Source: an uncultured Chloroflexota bacterium (lineage in GTDB: Bacteria; Chloroflexota; Chloroflexia; Chloroflexales; Roseiflexaceae). Taken from it: a stretch of 30,582 nucleotides of DNA. The stretch is taken from NCBI GenBank assembly GCA_937876225.1, contig CALFIC010000139.1:1-30582 (forward strand). The letters run 5' to 3'. A program made the position numbers and the translations under genes. The notes under the pieces are model-generated. The model was not told the DNA's origin, did not search any database, and saw nothing but the letters and a program-made list of their open reading frames with translations. Positions 16,393 through 23,281 of this stretch are shown piece by piece (position 1 is the first letter of the stretch; the number at the start of each line of letters is the position of its first letter).

Positions 16393-16467
16393 GGGTCAGT
16401 AGCTCAATGGCAGAGCACTCGCCTTTTAAGCGAAGGGTTGTAGGTTCGAATCCCACCTGACCCACCA
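16393..16467 (+). tRNA. tRNA-Lys (anticodon TTT), CCA encoded
   Basis: A 75-base cloverleaf has acceptor stem GGGTCAG/CTGACCC, D-stem GCTC/GAGC, anticodon loop CTTTTAA with anticodon TTT, T-loop TTCGAAT, discriminator A and an encoded CCA. Two stems carry A-C mismatches: the outermost anticodon-stem pair (27-43) and the middle T-stem pair (51-63). All other pairs are Watson-Crick. T-rich sequence shortly after the CCA (near 16480-16495) may end transcription. Confidence 0.95.
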
Positions 16468-16813
16468 ACCAATCATTCTTGTGTCTCTTTTTTCAACGTA
16501 GCGACTGCTACCTAGAACGGCCCGTACGACCGTTACTACACCGTCCCCAAGGTAAAACTTATGGAACATTTACTGTTCCGCTTCGAGAATTTTCTTCTGG
16601 AGGCCACACGTTACAGCAACAAGCTGTTTTCGGTGTGGATTTTTTATACTCCCCTCCAGCCCCCCACCTCCCGCAATCGGGAAGTGCTCCTCCCCACTCG
16701 TGGATTCTTGCCGGTTACGGCATTGGCATATGGTGCCTGTGCGTCGTTTGTAAGACAAATAGACGGTCACTCGCCGCCAACCCACGGCACACAGTGGTGC
16801 AAAGGAGACACCC
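16468..16813. other. 346-base region between tRNA-Lys and the oxidase operon
   Basis: I find no convincing gene here. Open frames on both strands lack ribosome-binding sites and protein-like composition. It holds two small hairpins: AACGG...CCGTT at 16516-16534 and GGAAC...GTTCC at 16563-16579. It probably contains the oxidase promoter, but no hexamer pair stands out. Confidence 0.5.
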
Positions 16814-16963
16814 ATGGACAAACAGTCCAAATCCCCAGAACAGGACCACGATTCGTTTAACCCACGAGGCACATTGTTTTTTGTGCTGATGATGGCGCTC
16901 GGCTATGCCATCTACTGGGGGTACATCTGGTTCGTCGTCGTGATTCAGCGTGGAGGAGCCTAA
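16814..16963 (+). CDS. cbaD: Cytochrome ba3-type oxidase small subunit IIa
   Basis: A 49-residue membrane protein, overlooked if only longer frames are called. It has a short polar N-terminus (MDKQSKSPEQDHDSFNPRG), then one transmembrane helix (about residues 20-43), ending VVVIQRGGA. The NPRG start of the helix and the FxxRG-like end match the design of the 34-residue subunit IIa of Thermus ba3 oxidase, which completes the second helix that subunit II lacks. AAGGAG lies six bases before the ATG. Its stop precedes the subunit II ATG by one base, and the subunit II ribosome-binding site lies inside its last codons. The place immediately before subunits II and I makes the assignment strong despite the small size. 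Confidence 0.85.
   Translation: MDKQSKSPEQDHDSFNPRGTLFFVLMMALGYAIYWGYIWFVVVIQRGGA
16952..16958 (+). promoter_or_regulatory. Ribosome-binding site deciding the subunit II start
   Basis: GGAGGAG inside the end of the subunit IIa gene is six bases before ATG 16965. An in-frame GTG at 16950 would place the start within this site, so the shorter form is preferred. Confidence 0.7.
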
Positions 16964-16964
16964 C

Positions 16965-17450
16965 ATGATTCACATTCATCGTCTCGAACGCTATTGGATG
17001 ATCGCCATTGGCATTGTCATGGGGGGCTTTGTGGCCGCCTTGGTGGCTAGTGTGTTGGTCTATGGCGTCCGCCTACCCACACCCGTCGGTCGCGTTGACC
17101 CCACTCACCTCGAAAATACTGACGTGGCCACCCCAGGACTCACCCAAGACAGCGCACATGCCTACACGTTACGGGTGGTTGCCCAAATGTGGAAGTATGA
17201 TTTTGGGATCAAAGGTCAAATGCCCAAAATCACCTTGCAACATGGCAGCTCACTCAAAATCGTCGCCACCAGCAAAGATGTCACCCATGGATTTTATGTT
17301 GAGCAACACAATGTCAACATGATGTTAGTGCCTGGGCAAATTTCGGAAATGGATGTCGTGTTTAACAAGCCGGGTATCTACCACATTATTTGTCACGAAT
17401 ATTGTGGTCCTGGTCATCAAAACATGGTCGCCGTTATCGAAGTGCTATAA
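16965..17450 (+). CDS. cbaB: Cytochrome ba3-type oxidase subunit II (CuA)
   Basis: This subunit takes electrons from a soluble or membrane-bound donor through a binuclear CuA centre and passes them to subunit I. The 161-residue length and single N-terminal transmembrane helix (about residues 13-36) are those of ba3-type subunit II; aa3-type has two helices. CuA ligands are all present: H108 (VTHGFYV), C143, C147, H151 and M154 in CHEYCGPGHQNM. E145 sits between the cysteines as expected. The aromatic WKYDFG patch probably receives electrons. It is followed by subunit I after 12 bases. Identification is very secure. Confidence 0.96.
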   Translation: MIHIHRLERYWMIAIGIVMGGFVAALVASVLVYGVRLPTPVGRVDPTHLENTDVATPGLTQDSAHAYTLRVVAQMWKYDFGIKGQMPKITLQHGSSLKIVATSKDVTHGFYVEQHNVNMMLVPGQISEMDVVFNKPGIYHIICHEYCGPGHQNMVAVIEVL

Positions 17451-17462
17451 GGAGGGGACACT

Positions 17463-19160
17463 ATGCAAGCCGCACGCAAATTACCCGCTCAAAACCAAGC
17501 CATGGTATTCCCCAAAGTAGGGTTACTATCGAGTGAGCAATGGTTAGTCGGGTCACACATCATCACCGCATTGATTGCATTGTCGATTGGAATTTTCCTG
17601 GGGCCATTCCAATTGTTCCGCCGCGCACCAATGCTCAAACTGCAAATCCCCGTATTTTCGTATTACTACCAAGCATTGACGGTACACGGAGTGATCAATG
17701 CCCTCTTCTTCACGACCTTTTTCATCGTCGGCTTTAGTTATTTTGTGGTGCAACGCTCACTTGAGCGCCAGATATGGCGACCAAAGCTGGCCTGGGTAGC
17801 CTACTGGTTGATGTTGGTTGGATTATTGATGGTGCTCTACACCTTGATTACCAATCAAGCCAACGTGTTGTACACCTTCTATCCATCAATGATCGCCAGC
17901 CCGTTTTTTTACCTAGGCCTGGTGTTGTTGGTGGTTGGCACGTGGATTGTCACGACGATTTTGTTCATGACCTACTATGCCTGGCGCAAAGAACACGCCG
18001 GTGAGCACGTGCCATTGGCAGTGTTTGCCACCTTGTCCAATTACACCATGTGGTGTGTGGCAACGATTGGCGTGGCCATCGAAGTCTTGTTCATGTTGTT
18101 ACCGATGTCACTCGGCTTGATTCACACCACCGACCCACAGACGGCTCGGGCGTTGTTTTGGTTCTTCGGGCATCCCTTGGTCTACTTCTGGTTGATTCCA
18201 GCGTATATTTCGTGGTACACCATGTTGCCCAAGCAGACCGACAGTAAGCTGTTTAGTGATCCGTTGGCCCGTGTCGCATTTATCATCTTGTTGATTTTTT
18301 CGATTCCGGTCGGTGTCCACCACATGTATGTCGACCCCGGGATCAGCATGGTGATGAAAACCATTCAATGGATTTTCACCTTTGCCGTGGCCATCCCTAG
18401 TTTGTTGACGGCATTCAACATCGCCGCCGTCCTCGAGCGGGCTGGGCGCAAACGGGGCGCCACCACCCTCATTGACTGGATGTGGAAGCAAGACTGGGGC
18501 AACCCCGTGGTGGCTGCTCAACTCGTCGGAATGTTGATGTTTGTGGTGGGTGGTATTTCGGGCATCATCAATGCTTCGCTGACATTGAATGTCGCCCTGC
18601 ACAACACCTCGTGGATCCCGGCCCACTTCCACATGACGTTGGCTGGTGCCGTCACGATGACCTTTATCGGCATCTTGTATTGGCTGTTGCCGATGATTCG
18701 CGGCCGGGCACTTTTTAGTCCCAAAGTCGCCTTATGGCAAGTCTATAGTTGGTTTGTGGGGATGCTCATCTTTGGCTATACCTATGGCGAAGCAGGGATT
18801 TTGGGCGTACCACGGCGCACCGACTTGGGCAGTGCGTCGTATGTCAACGCCGAAGCCGTGCCGTATCTCAATGGGGCTGCTATTGGTGGCGTGCTGTTGC
18901 TTATCAGCGGAATCTTGTTATTTGTCAATGTCATCGGCACACTGTTTTTTTCGAAGGCACCAGTCACGGGTGAAGCACCCATCGACACTCATGTCGAAAG
19001 CAATTCACCCATGATCTTGGAGCGCTGGGGATTTTGGTTGATTGTGGTCCTCGTGCTCGTCATCGTCGCATGGGGTCCCGTCTTCCTCGAAACAGTCAAC
19101 TTCACCAGCGGATTCAATGTGCACGGCTACAAACCCGATGCACCGATTCCCTTCCCGTAA
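17463..19160 (+). CDS. cbaA: Cytochrome ba3-type oxidase subunit I
   Basis: The catalytic subunit of a B-family heme-copper oxidase (cytochrome ba3 type) reduces oxygen to water and pumps protons across the inner membrane. It has 565 residues with about 13 hydrophobic helices. Ligands are placed as in Thermus ba3: H75 and H390 for the low-spin heme, H388 for the high-spin heme, and H237, H286 and H287 for CuB. Y241 (HPLVY) provides the His-Tyr cross-link, and Y248 and Y252 line the K-type proton path. The D-channel glutamate of A-family enzymes is absent from helix VI. AAGGAGGGG lies directly before the ATG. It is the third gene of the IIa-II-I operon. B-family enzymes generally suit low oxygen; no regulator is adjacent on this side. 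Call is near certain. Confidence 0.97.
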   Translation: MQAARKLPAQNQAMVFPKVGLLSSEQWLVGSHIITALIALSIGIFLGPFQLFRRAPMLKLQIPVFSYYYQALTVHGVINALFFTTFFIVGFSYFVVQRSLERQIWRPKLAWVAYWLMLVGLLMVLYTLITNQANVLYTFYPSMIASPFFYLGLVLLVVGTWIVTTILFMTYYAWRKEHAGEHVPLAVFATLSNYTMWCVATIGVAIEVLFMLLPMSLGLIHTTDPQTARALFWFFGHPLVYFWLIPAYISWYTMLPKQTDSKLFSDPLARVAFIILLIFSIPVGVHHMYVDPGISMVMKTIQWIFTFAVAIPSLLTAFNIAAVLERAGRKRGATTLIDWMWKQDWGNPVVAAQLVGMLMFVVGGISGIINASLTLNVALHNTSWIPAHFHMTLAGAVTMTFIGILYWLLPMIRGRALFSPKVALWQVYSWFVGMLIFGYTYGEAGILGVPRRTDLGSASYVNAEAVPYLNGAAIGGVLLLISGILLFVNVIGTLFFSKAPVTGEAPIDTHVESNSPMILERWGFWLIVVLVLVIVAWGPVFLETVNFTSGFNVHGYKPDAPIPFP

Positions 19161-19174
19161 CATCAAACATTATC

Positions 19175-19202
19175 GCAGTGTCGGGGCTAGTCCCGACACT
19201 GC
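19175..19202 (+). terminator. Hairpin after subunit I
   Basis: A perfect 11-bp GC-rich stem (19175-19185 with 19192-19202) and a 6-base loop lie 14 bases after the oxidase subunit I stop and 13 before a small downstream gene. There is no T-run, so it may partly terminate or set mRNA stability between the two. Confidence 0.5.
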
Positions 19203-19215
19203 ACCGTGAGTATTT

Positions 19216-19467
19216 ATGGATAACCGGCCATTTGCCATCCAAATCGGTGCAGCAGGCATTATTGGATTTGGCGTGATATTTTGGGTTTTTGCTTTTGCAT
19301 ACAGTGGCGACATCGCAAATATTGCTCAAGCACCGCAACAAATTTGGCAGTTTGTGTGTGGTATTCCCCCAAAAAACAGTATGACGGTGCCACTACTCCT
19401 CAGTATTGGGACGATTGCAGTGATTAGTGGCAGTGGCGCTTTGTGGTGGCAAAGCCGCAGCAGGTAA
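19216..19467 (+). CDS. Small two-helix membrane protein after the oxidase
   Basis: An 83-residue protein that I do not recognise. It has two clear hydrophobic segments (about 8-30, IQIGAAGIIGFGVIFWVFAF, and about 56-76, VPLLLSIGTIAVISGSGALW). A short loop containing one Cys and two Pro joins them, and the C-terminus is basic (QSRSR). By the positive-inside rule both ends face the cytoplasm. The ribosome-binding site is weak (GTGAG). It follows subunit I by 55 bases with a hairpin between. It could be an accessory or assembly factor of the ba3 oxidase, or merely a neighbour. It is supported mainly by hydropathy and strand, so moderate confidence. Confidence 0.6.
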   Translation: MDNRPFAIQIGAAGIIGFGVIFWVFAFAYSGDIANIAQAPQQIWQFVCGIPPKNSMTVPLLLSIGTIAVISGSGALWWQSRSR

Positions 19468-19559
19468 CACTTCCGCCACAGATTATTTTTTACAAAAAAT
19501 GAAAAAAAGAATGTGCCCAAACATGTCTCGCACCTGCGATTTCAACTTCCTACGTCTAT

Positions 19560-19588
19560 CGTGTTACACTACACGTAATTGTCATTAC
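19560..19588 (+). promoter_or_regulatory. Promoter/operator of the DtxR-family gene
   Basis: A TACACT -10-like hexamer (19565-19570) is framed by inverted arms CGTGT (19560-19564) and ACACG (19571-19575). It is followed at once by a second inverted repeat GTAAT-N4-ATTAC (19575-19588). Both sit just upstream of the ribosome-binding site, where autoregulation by a metalloregulator would be expected. Confidence 0.4.
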
Positions 19589-19600
19589 TAGGAGCAGGTC

Positions 19601-20293
19601 ATGTCTGCACCCGAATTGCGATCGGCTCGTGTCACCCATGCCATGGAGGATTACCTCAAGGGCATCTACGAACTCGGGCTCGACCACCAACACGTCACCA
19701 CTTCGTTGATTGCCGAGCGCATGAGCGTCAAACCGGCATCGGTAAGTGGCATGTTGCGGGTACTTGCCGACTTGCACCTCGTCAGTCATATGCCCTATTA
19801 CGGGGTGACATTGACTGCCACCGGCCAACAAATCGCCCTCGAAGTATTGCGCCATCATCGCTTGATTGAACTCTATTTGGTCGAGGCCTTAGGCTTCACG
19901 TGGGACGAAGTACACGACGAGGCAGACCGCCTCGAGCATGTGATTTCCGAAAAATTCGAGGCCCGGATTGCAGACCTGCTAGGGCATCCCACCACTGATC
20001 CGCACGGCGCTCCCATTCCAGCGATTGACGGCACGATTCCCCCGCATGCCAGTACCTGTTTGGCTGATAGTGCGCCAGGAACATGTACTCGGATTACCCG
20101 GGTACGCGGCGACAAAGCCACTGACCGCCTACAATACCTTGCATCACTAGGACTAATCCCCGGTGCCGACATTACGGTACACAGCATTGCCCCCTTTGAT
20201 GGCCCAATGACACTTCAAATCGGCACCCACACCGTGCCACTCGACCGGCGCCTCGCCCGCCTCATCTATGTCACCCATCATGACGCTCAATAA
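19601..20293 (+). CDS. DtxR/MntR-family metal-dependent transcriptional repressor
   Basis: This is a 230-residue regulator that senses Fe(II) or Mn(II) and binds DNA as a dimer. Residues about 10-70 are the winged helix-turn-helix (MEDYLKGIYEL, SLIAERMSVKPASVSGMLRVL). Residues about 75-140 are the metal-binding dimerisation domain (HHRLIELYLVEALGFTWDEV, DEADRLEHVISEKFEARI). Residues about 155-226 are a FeoA-like SH3 domain (TRITRVRGD, LASLGLIPGADITV), so it is the three-domain DtxR/IdeR layout rather than the short MntR form. A Cys-containing linker (STCLADSAPGTC) precedes the SH3 domain. AGGAG lies seven bases upstream of the ATG. Palindromes at 19560-19588 suggest autoregulation. Its end overlaps the next gene. 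The metal cannot be decided with certainty. Confidence 0.93.
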   Translation: MSAPELRSARVTHAMEDYLKGIYELGLDHQHVTTSLIAERMSVKPASVSGMLRVLADLHLVSHMPYYGVTLTATGQQIALEVLRHHRLIELYLVEALGFTWDEVHDEADRLEHVISEKFEARIADLLGHPTTDPHGAPIPAIDGTIPPHASTCLADSAPGTCTRITRVRGDKATDRLQYLASLGLIPGADITVHSIAPFDGPMTLQIGTHTVPLDRRLARLIYVTHHDAQ

Positions 20294-21212
20294 TCCATTA
20301 CCCCCATCGTTTGTACAATTAATGGTGAGTATGCATGGCGCGCTAGGACAAGCCTGGTGCGATAATCTCCCCCAACACCTCGCCACCCTAAGTACGTTAT
20401 GGCAAGTAGACATTGGTGAAGCATTTCCGCTCAGCTACAATTATGTCTGTCGGGCTACCCGGCGCCACGATGGATTACCGGTCGTCATCAAAACATGTCC
20501 CAAAAGCAACGAATTCCCTGGTGAGCTCCAGATGCTCCGCCACTATGCAGGACGAGGGGCGGTAGCATTACTCGCTGCCGACGAATCACGCTATGCCATG
20601 TTACTTGCCTATGTGGCGCCGGGTACAACCTTGCATGCCGGGATCCACGATGACGACACGGCAACGACAATTGCCGCTCAGCTGATGCGCCAGAGTATCA
20701 CACCTGCCCCCAGCCATCACACCATGCCCCATAGCAACGATAGGGCCAAAGGATTTACCAAGCTCCAAACTACACTCGGGCCAACGTGTGCCCCGTTTCG
20801 CCAAAGCGATGTCACCTGGGCCGAACAGATTTTTGATGAGCTTGGCAACGGTTCCACGACGTACGCATTGCACGGTGATTTACACCACGACAATATCATC
20901 CAACATGGGAATGATTGGGTCATCATCGACCCACACGGGGTCGTGTGTGCTGATCCGGCCTTTGAATGTGGGGCTTTTTTGCGGAACCCGCATGATTTAC
21001 TGCATCAGCATCACGATGTGGTGAGCCTCACCCAGCGCCGGATTGCGATTATAAACGAAATCTTGGCGGTCCCGGCACAACGTATCGCCCTGTGGAATTT
21101 TGCACAGATGGTGCTTTCGGCGTGGTGGTGCTACGAAGACAGTGGCGCAGTCGACGACAACGCGATGGCGCTCATCACGCCATTCCGGACGGTAGCACAC
21201 CAATATCGTTAA
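20280..21212 (+). CDS. APH(6)-like aminoglycoside/hydroxyurea phosphotransferase family kinase
   Basis: This is a cytoplasmic small-molecule kinase of about 310 residues with the fold of aminoglycoside phosphotransferases. The catalytic loop is HGDLHHDNII (H198-D200), followed by VIIDPHGVVCADPAFECG with the metal-binding D217. This DPxG...DPAxE arrangement is typical of the APH(6)/hydroxyurea-resistance group. The nucleotide-binding lobe includes LPVVIKTCPKSNEFPGELQML, with the likely ATP lysine in VVIK. The start is uncertain: ATG 20280 overlaps the regulator by 14 bases, and an in-frame ATG at 20268 overlaps by 26. Neither has a Shine-Dalgarno, suggesting coupling to the regulator. It ends one base from the oppositely oriented protease gene. 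Chromosomal members often have unknown substrates, so resistance should not be assumed. Confidence 0.88.
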   Translation: MTLNNPLPPSFVQLMVSMHGALGQAWCDNLPQHLATLSTLWQVDIGEAFPLSYNYVCRATRRHDGLPVVIKTCPKSNEFPGELQMLRHYAGRGAVALLAADESRYAMLLAYVAPGTTLHAGIHDDDTATTIAAQLMRQSITPAPSHHTMPHSNDRAKGFTKLQTTLGPTCAPFRQSDVTWAEQIFDELGNGSTTYALHGDLHHDNIIQHGNDWVIIDPHGVVCADPAFECGAFLRNPHDLLHQHHDVVSLTQRRIAIINEILAVPAQRIALWNFAQMVLSAWWCYEDSGAVDDNAMALITPFRTVAHQYR

Positions 21213-21213
21213 A

Positions 21214-23061
21214 TCAGGGCGCGACCACTGGGCGGAGCGGGAGATTAGTCGAAAATACTTGCGCTTGGGTATTGGATTTGCCGTAGTAACTGAGCACATA
21301 ATTTGTGGTTGGCACGAATCCCACATCATCAACCCAAAAACTACTCGTATACGAGTCATCATTGGTTGTTTGAATCGTAATCACGACTGATTGGTTTTTA
21401 TAGGCAGTCAAATTAAATGTCAACGGAGTCCATTTATTGACAGATTTTGTTGTGCATAATTCAATTTTGGTAAGCACTACTTTATTCACTAGTACTTGAG
21501 CGTAGTCATAATAATTTGTCCCATTTTTGACACAAAAATCTTTTGACTGCGCAAGATAATACAAGCGTAAAAATGGAGCACTGGCAGGTACGATTACAGT
21601 TTGTGATAGTTGTGCGGTTGCATTTATCCACGTACTCGGATCACTCGGGTCATGATACGCATCAGCGCCACCAAACCAGGCATAATACGTTCCTGAACGT
21701 GATTTAATGCTTGTATCATTGGTAACGAGACCGTCATATTGTTGGTTATAGTGCTGCAGTGATTCACCCCACGTCTGATGCCCGGTTTCAAAATCGCCAT
21801 TGCCCACATTGAGCATCCATTCGGGTTTAGGAGTCATTGTTGGTGATAGTGTAGCTGTCCGGGTATTGGTACGGGTGCTAGAAGAAGTACGCGTCGACGA
21901 TGGTGGGCGTGTATTTGTTGGCGTCCGTGATATCGTCGCACTTGGCGTGATAGAGGGCGTCAGTGTAATCGTCGGAGTAATTGTCAGTGATGGAGTGAAG
22001 GTAATCGTGGGGGTACGCGATACGGTAATCGTCCGTGATATGGTGAGGGTGCGGGTGTATGTCGTTGTGCGGGTATTAGTGGCAGTGCGCGTCGCAGTAC
22101 GGGTCAACGTCTGCGAGGGGGTCAACGTCTGCGTAGGCGTCAGTGTGGGCAATATCACCTGCGTCATGTATGAATCAACCCAGCCACGCATACTCGCGAC
22201 ATTTGAATAAACCCCCGGGTAATTGGCCCATGCACAACCTTCGCCCCAACTGACCGTGCCGAGTAACTTGGGCAGACCGGCATCATTGATGAAGATAGGA
22301 CCACCACTATCACCTTGGCACGAATCAATCCCCCCTTGGGGACGCCCTGCACACATCATGCGGTCAGTCACAGAGCCGCTACCGTAATTACCATTGCACG
22401 TCGCATTCGACACAATCGGCACTGCTACTTTGCGCAAATAATTCGAGGTAGAGCCACTCGAGCTTATCGAACCCCAACCACTCACAATCGGCCACGGGCA
22501 TTGATCGCTCAGTGATGTAATCGGGCAACGGGCATCATTGACATTATTTGGCGTATACAAGCCACTATCACCTGCCCCCGCCAATCGGATCGGGGCAATC
22601 GGACAATTGGCCGCATGCAAATCCGCAAGAGGTAAATAATCGCCACAATTTGCCGCAAATGTGACGGGTGTATTGAGTTCGAGCAGGGCAATATCGTAAT
22701 CTTGAGTACTTGAATCATAGTTTGGATGCGCAATCACCCGTTTGAGTGTAAATGATTGCCGCATAGGGTTAGTGCCATATACGACATGCGTACCCAAATC
22801 AACTTTCAATCCAGATGCACTATACCCATTCACACAATGGGCCGCCGTCAACACCCACGTCGCACTAATCAACGACGCGCCACAATAGACCCGCGGATTA
22901 CCGTATGCCGGGTACAACAAGGCCTGCCACGGGTATTCATGCTCGCTAGTTTCGAAGCCACCAACAATCTGCGGCGCACTGACCTGACCAGTAGCCACTG
23001 TGCTACTCGTCACCATCACGATGCCCATACAGATGATCGCCAACCAACGAAACCAACGCAT
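21214..23061 (-). CDS. Secreted trypsin-like serine protease with Thr/Pro stalk and C-terminal beta-sandwich domain
   Basis: A 615-residue extracellular S1-family endopeptidase. It has an N-terminal signal peptide (about residues 1-25), then a short propeptide ending at the activation site before IVGG (32-35). The protease domain is about 32-300, with triad H75 (TAAHC), D123 (DIALL) and S252 (GDSGGP). D246, six residues before S252, plus WGEGC and PGVYS predict cleavage after Arg or Lys. An unusual Cys-rich insert lies at about 139-190. A low-complexity stalk of TPT/TRT units (about 306-412) leads to a roughly 200-residue C-terminal module (NGDFETG, SGTYYAWFGG, FWVDDVGF) resembling carbohydrate-binding or MAM-like jelly rolls. 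The ATG has only a weak ribosome-binding site. Likely used to degrade external protein or prey. The protease call is certain; the C-terminal fold is inferred. Confidence 0.95.
   Translation of the reverse strand: MRWFRWLAIICMGIVMVTSSTVATGQVSAPQIVGGFETSEHEYPWQALLYPAYGNPRVYCGASLISATWVLTAAHCVNGYSASGLKVDLGTHVVYGTNPMRQSFTLKRVIAHPNYDSSTQDYDIALLELNTPVTFAANCGDYLPLADLHAANCPIAPIRLAGAGDSGLYTPNNVNDARCPITSLSDQCPWPIVSGWGSISSSGSTSNYLRKVAVPIVSNATCNGNYGSGSVTDRMMCAGRPQGGIDSCQGDSGGPIFINDAGLPKLLGTVSWGEGCAWANYPGVYSNVASMRGWVDSYMTQVILPTLTPTQTLTPSQTLTRTATRTATNTRTTTYTRTLTISRTITVSRTPTITFTPSLTITPTITLTPSITPSATISRTPTNTRPPSSTRTSSSTRTNTRTATLSPTMTPKPEWMLNVGNGDFETGHQTWGESLQHYNQQYDGLVTNDTSIKSRSGTYYAWFGGADAYHDPSDPSTWINATAQLSQTVIVPASAPFLRLYYLAQSKDFCVKNGTNYYDYAQVLVNKVVLTKIELCTTKSVNKWTPLTFNLTAYKNQSVVITIQTTNDDSYTSSFWVDDVGFVPTTNYVLSYYGKSNTQAQVFSTNLPLRPVVAP
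21825..22143 (-). repeat. Degenerate repeat encoding the Thr-rich stalk
   Basis: About 320 bases of short imperfect units (GT-rich on the plus strand, such as GTGCGGGT and GTAATCGT) encode the T-x-T / T-P-T stalk of the protease. The units vary and have no unique spacers. This kind of tract changes length by slippage. Confidence 0.75.
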
Positions 23062-23203
23062 ATTTGCAACAACCTTCGCACTACAAAATCAAAATATATT
23101 CTTACTATACACCAAATTAGGGTATTTTTATAGCAGTCCATTCCCAAAAAATTAAACGTTGCCTACGATGCAGAAAAATCGTGGTCTTTCTACTATGTAC
23201 CGT

Positions 23204-23218
23204 CGCTGCTTGGCAGCG
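23204..23218. promoter_or_regulatory. Small hairpin in the protease/enolase intergenic region
   Basis: CGCTGC-TTG-GCAGCG forms a 6-bp stem with a 3-base loop, in the 220-base divergent space. On the minus strand a TATAGT hexamer (23104-23109) could be the protease -10; on the plus strand TATGAT (23244-23249) could serve the enolase gene. Neither has a good -35. Confidence 0.3.
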
Positions 23219-23281
23219 TGATATACATATGCGCAAAAACCTGTATGATAGCTTTGTTCATTTTGACAATGGAGTCACCTC

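Noticed and set aside
16468..16813. Several open frames of 80-136 codons on both strands between tRNA-Lys and the oxidase operon
   Set aside because: No ribosome-binding sites, odd composition (Cys-, His- and Arg-rich) and overlap with the real subunit IIa gene. They look like chance frames.
19486..19510. T-run followed by A-run resembling a terminator after the small membrane protein gene
   Set aside because: The arms are pure A/T with a loop of about two bases, too small to fold as a stable hairpin.
21825..22143. Short GT-rich repeating units that might look like a CRISPR or tandem satellite
   Set aside because: The units are degenerate, have no spacers, and lie in frame inside the protease gene, where they encode the Thr/Pro stalk.
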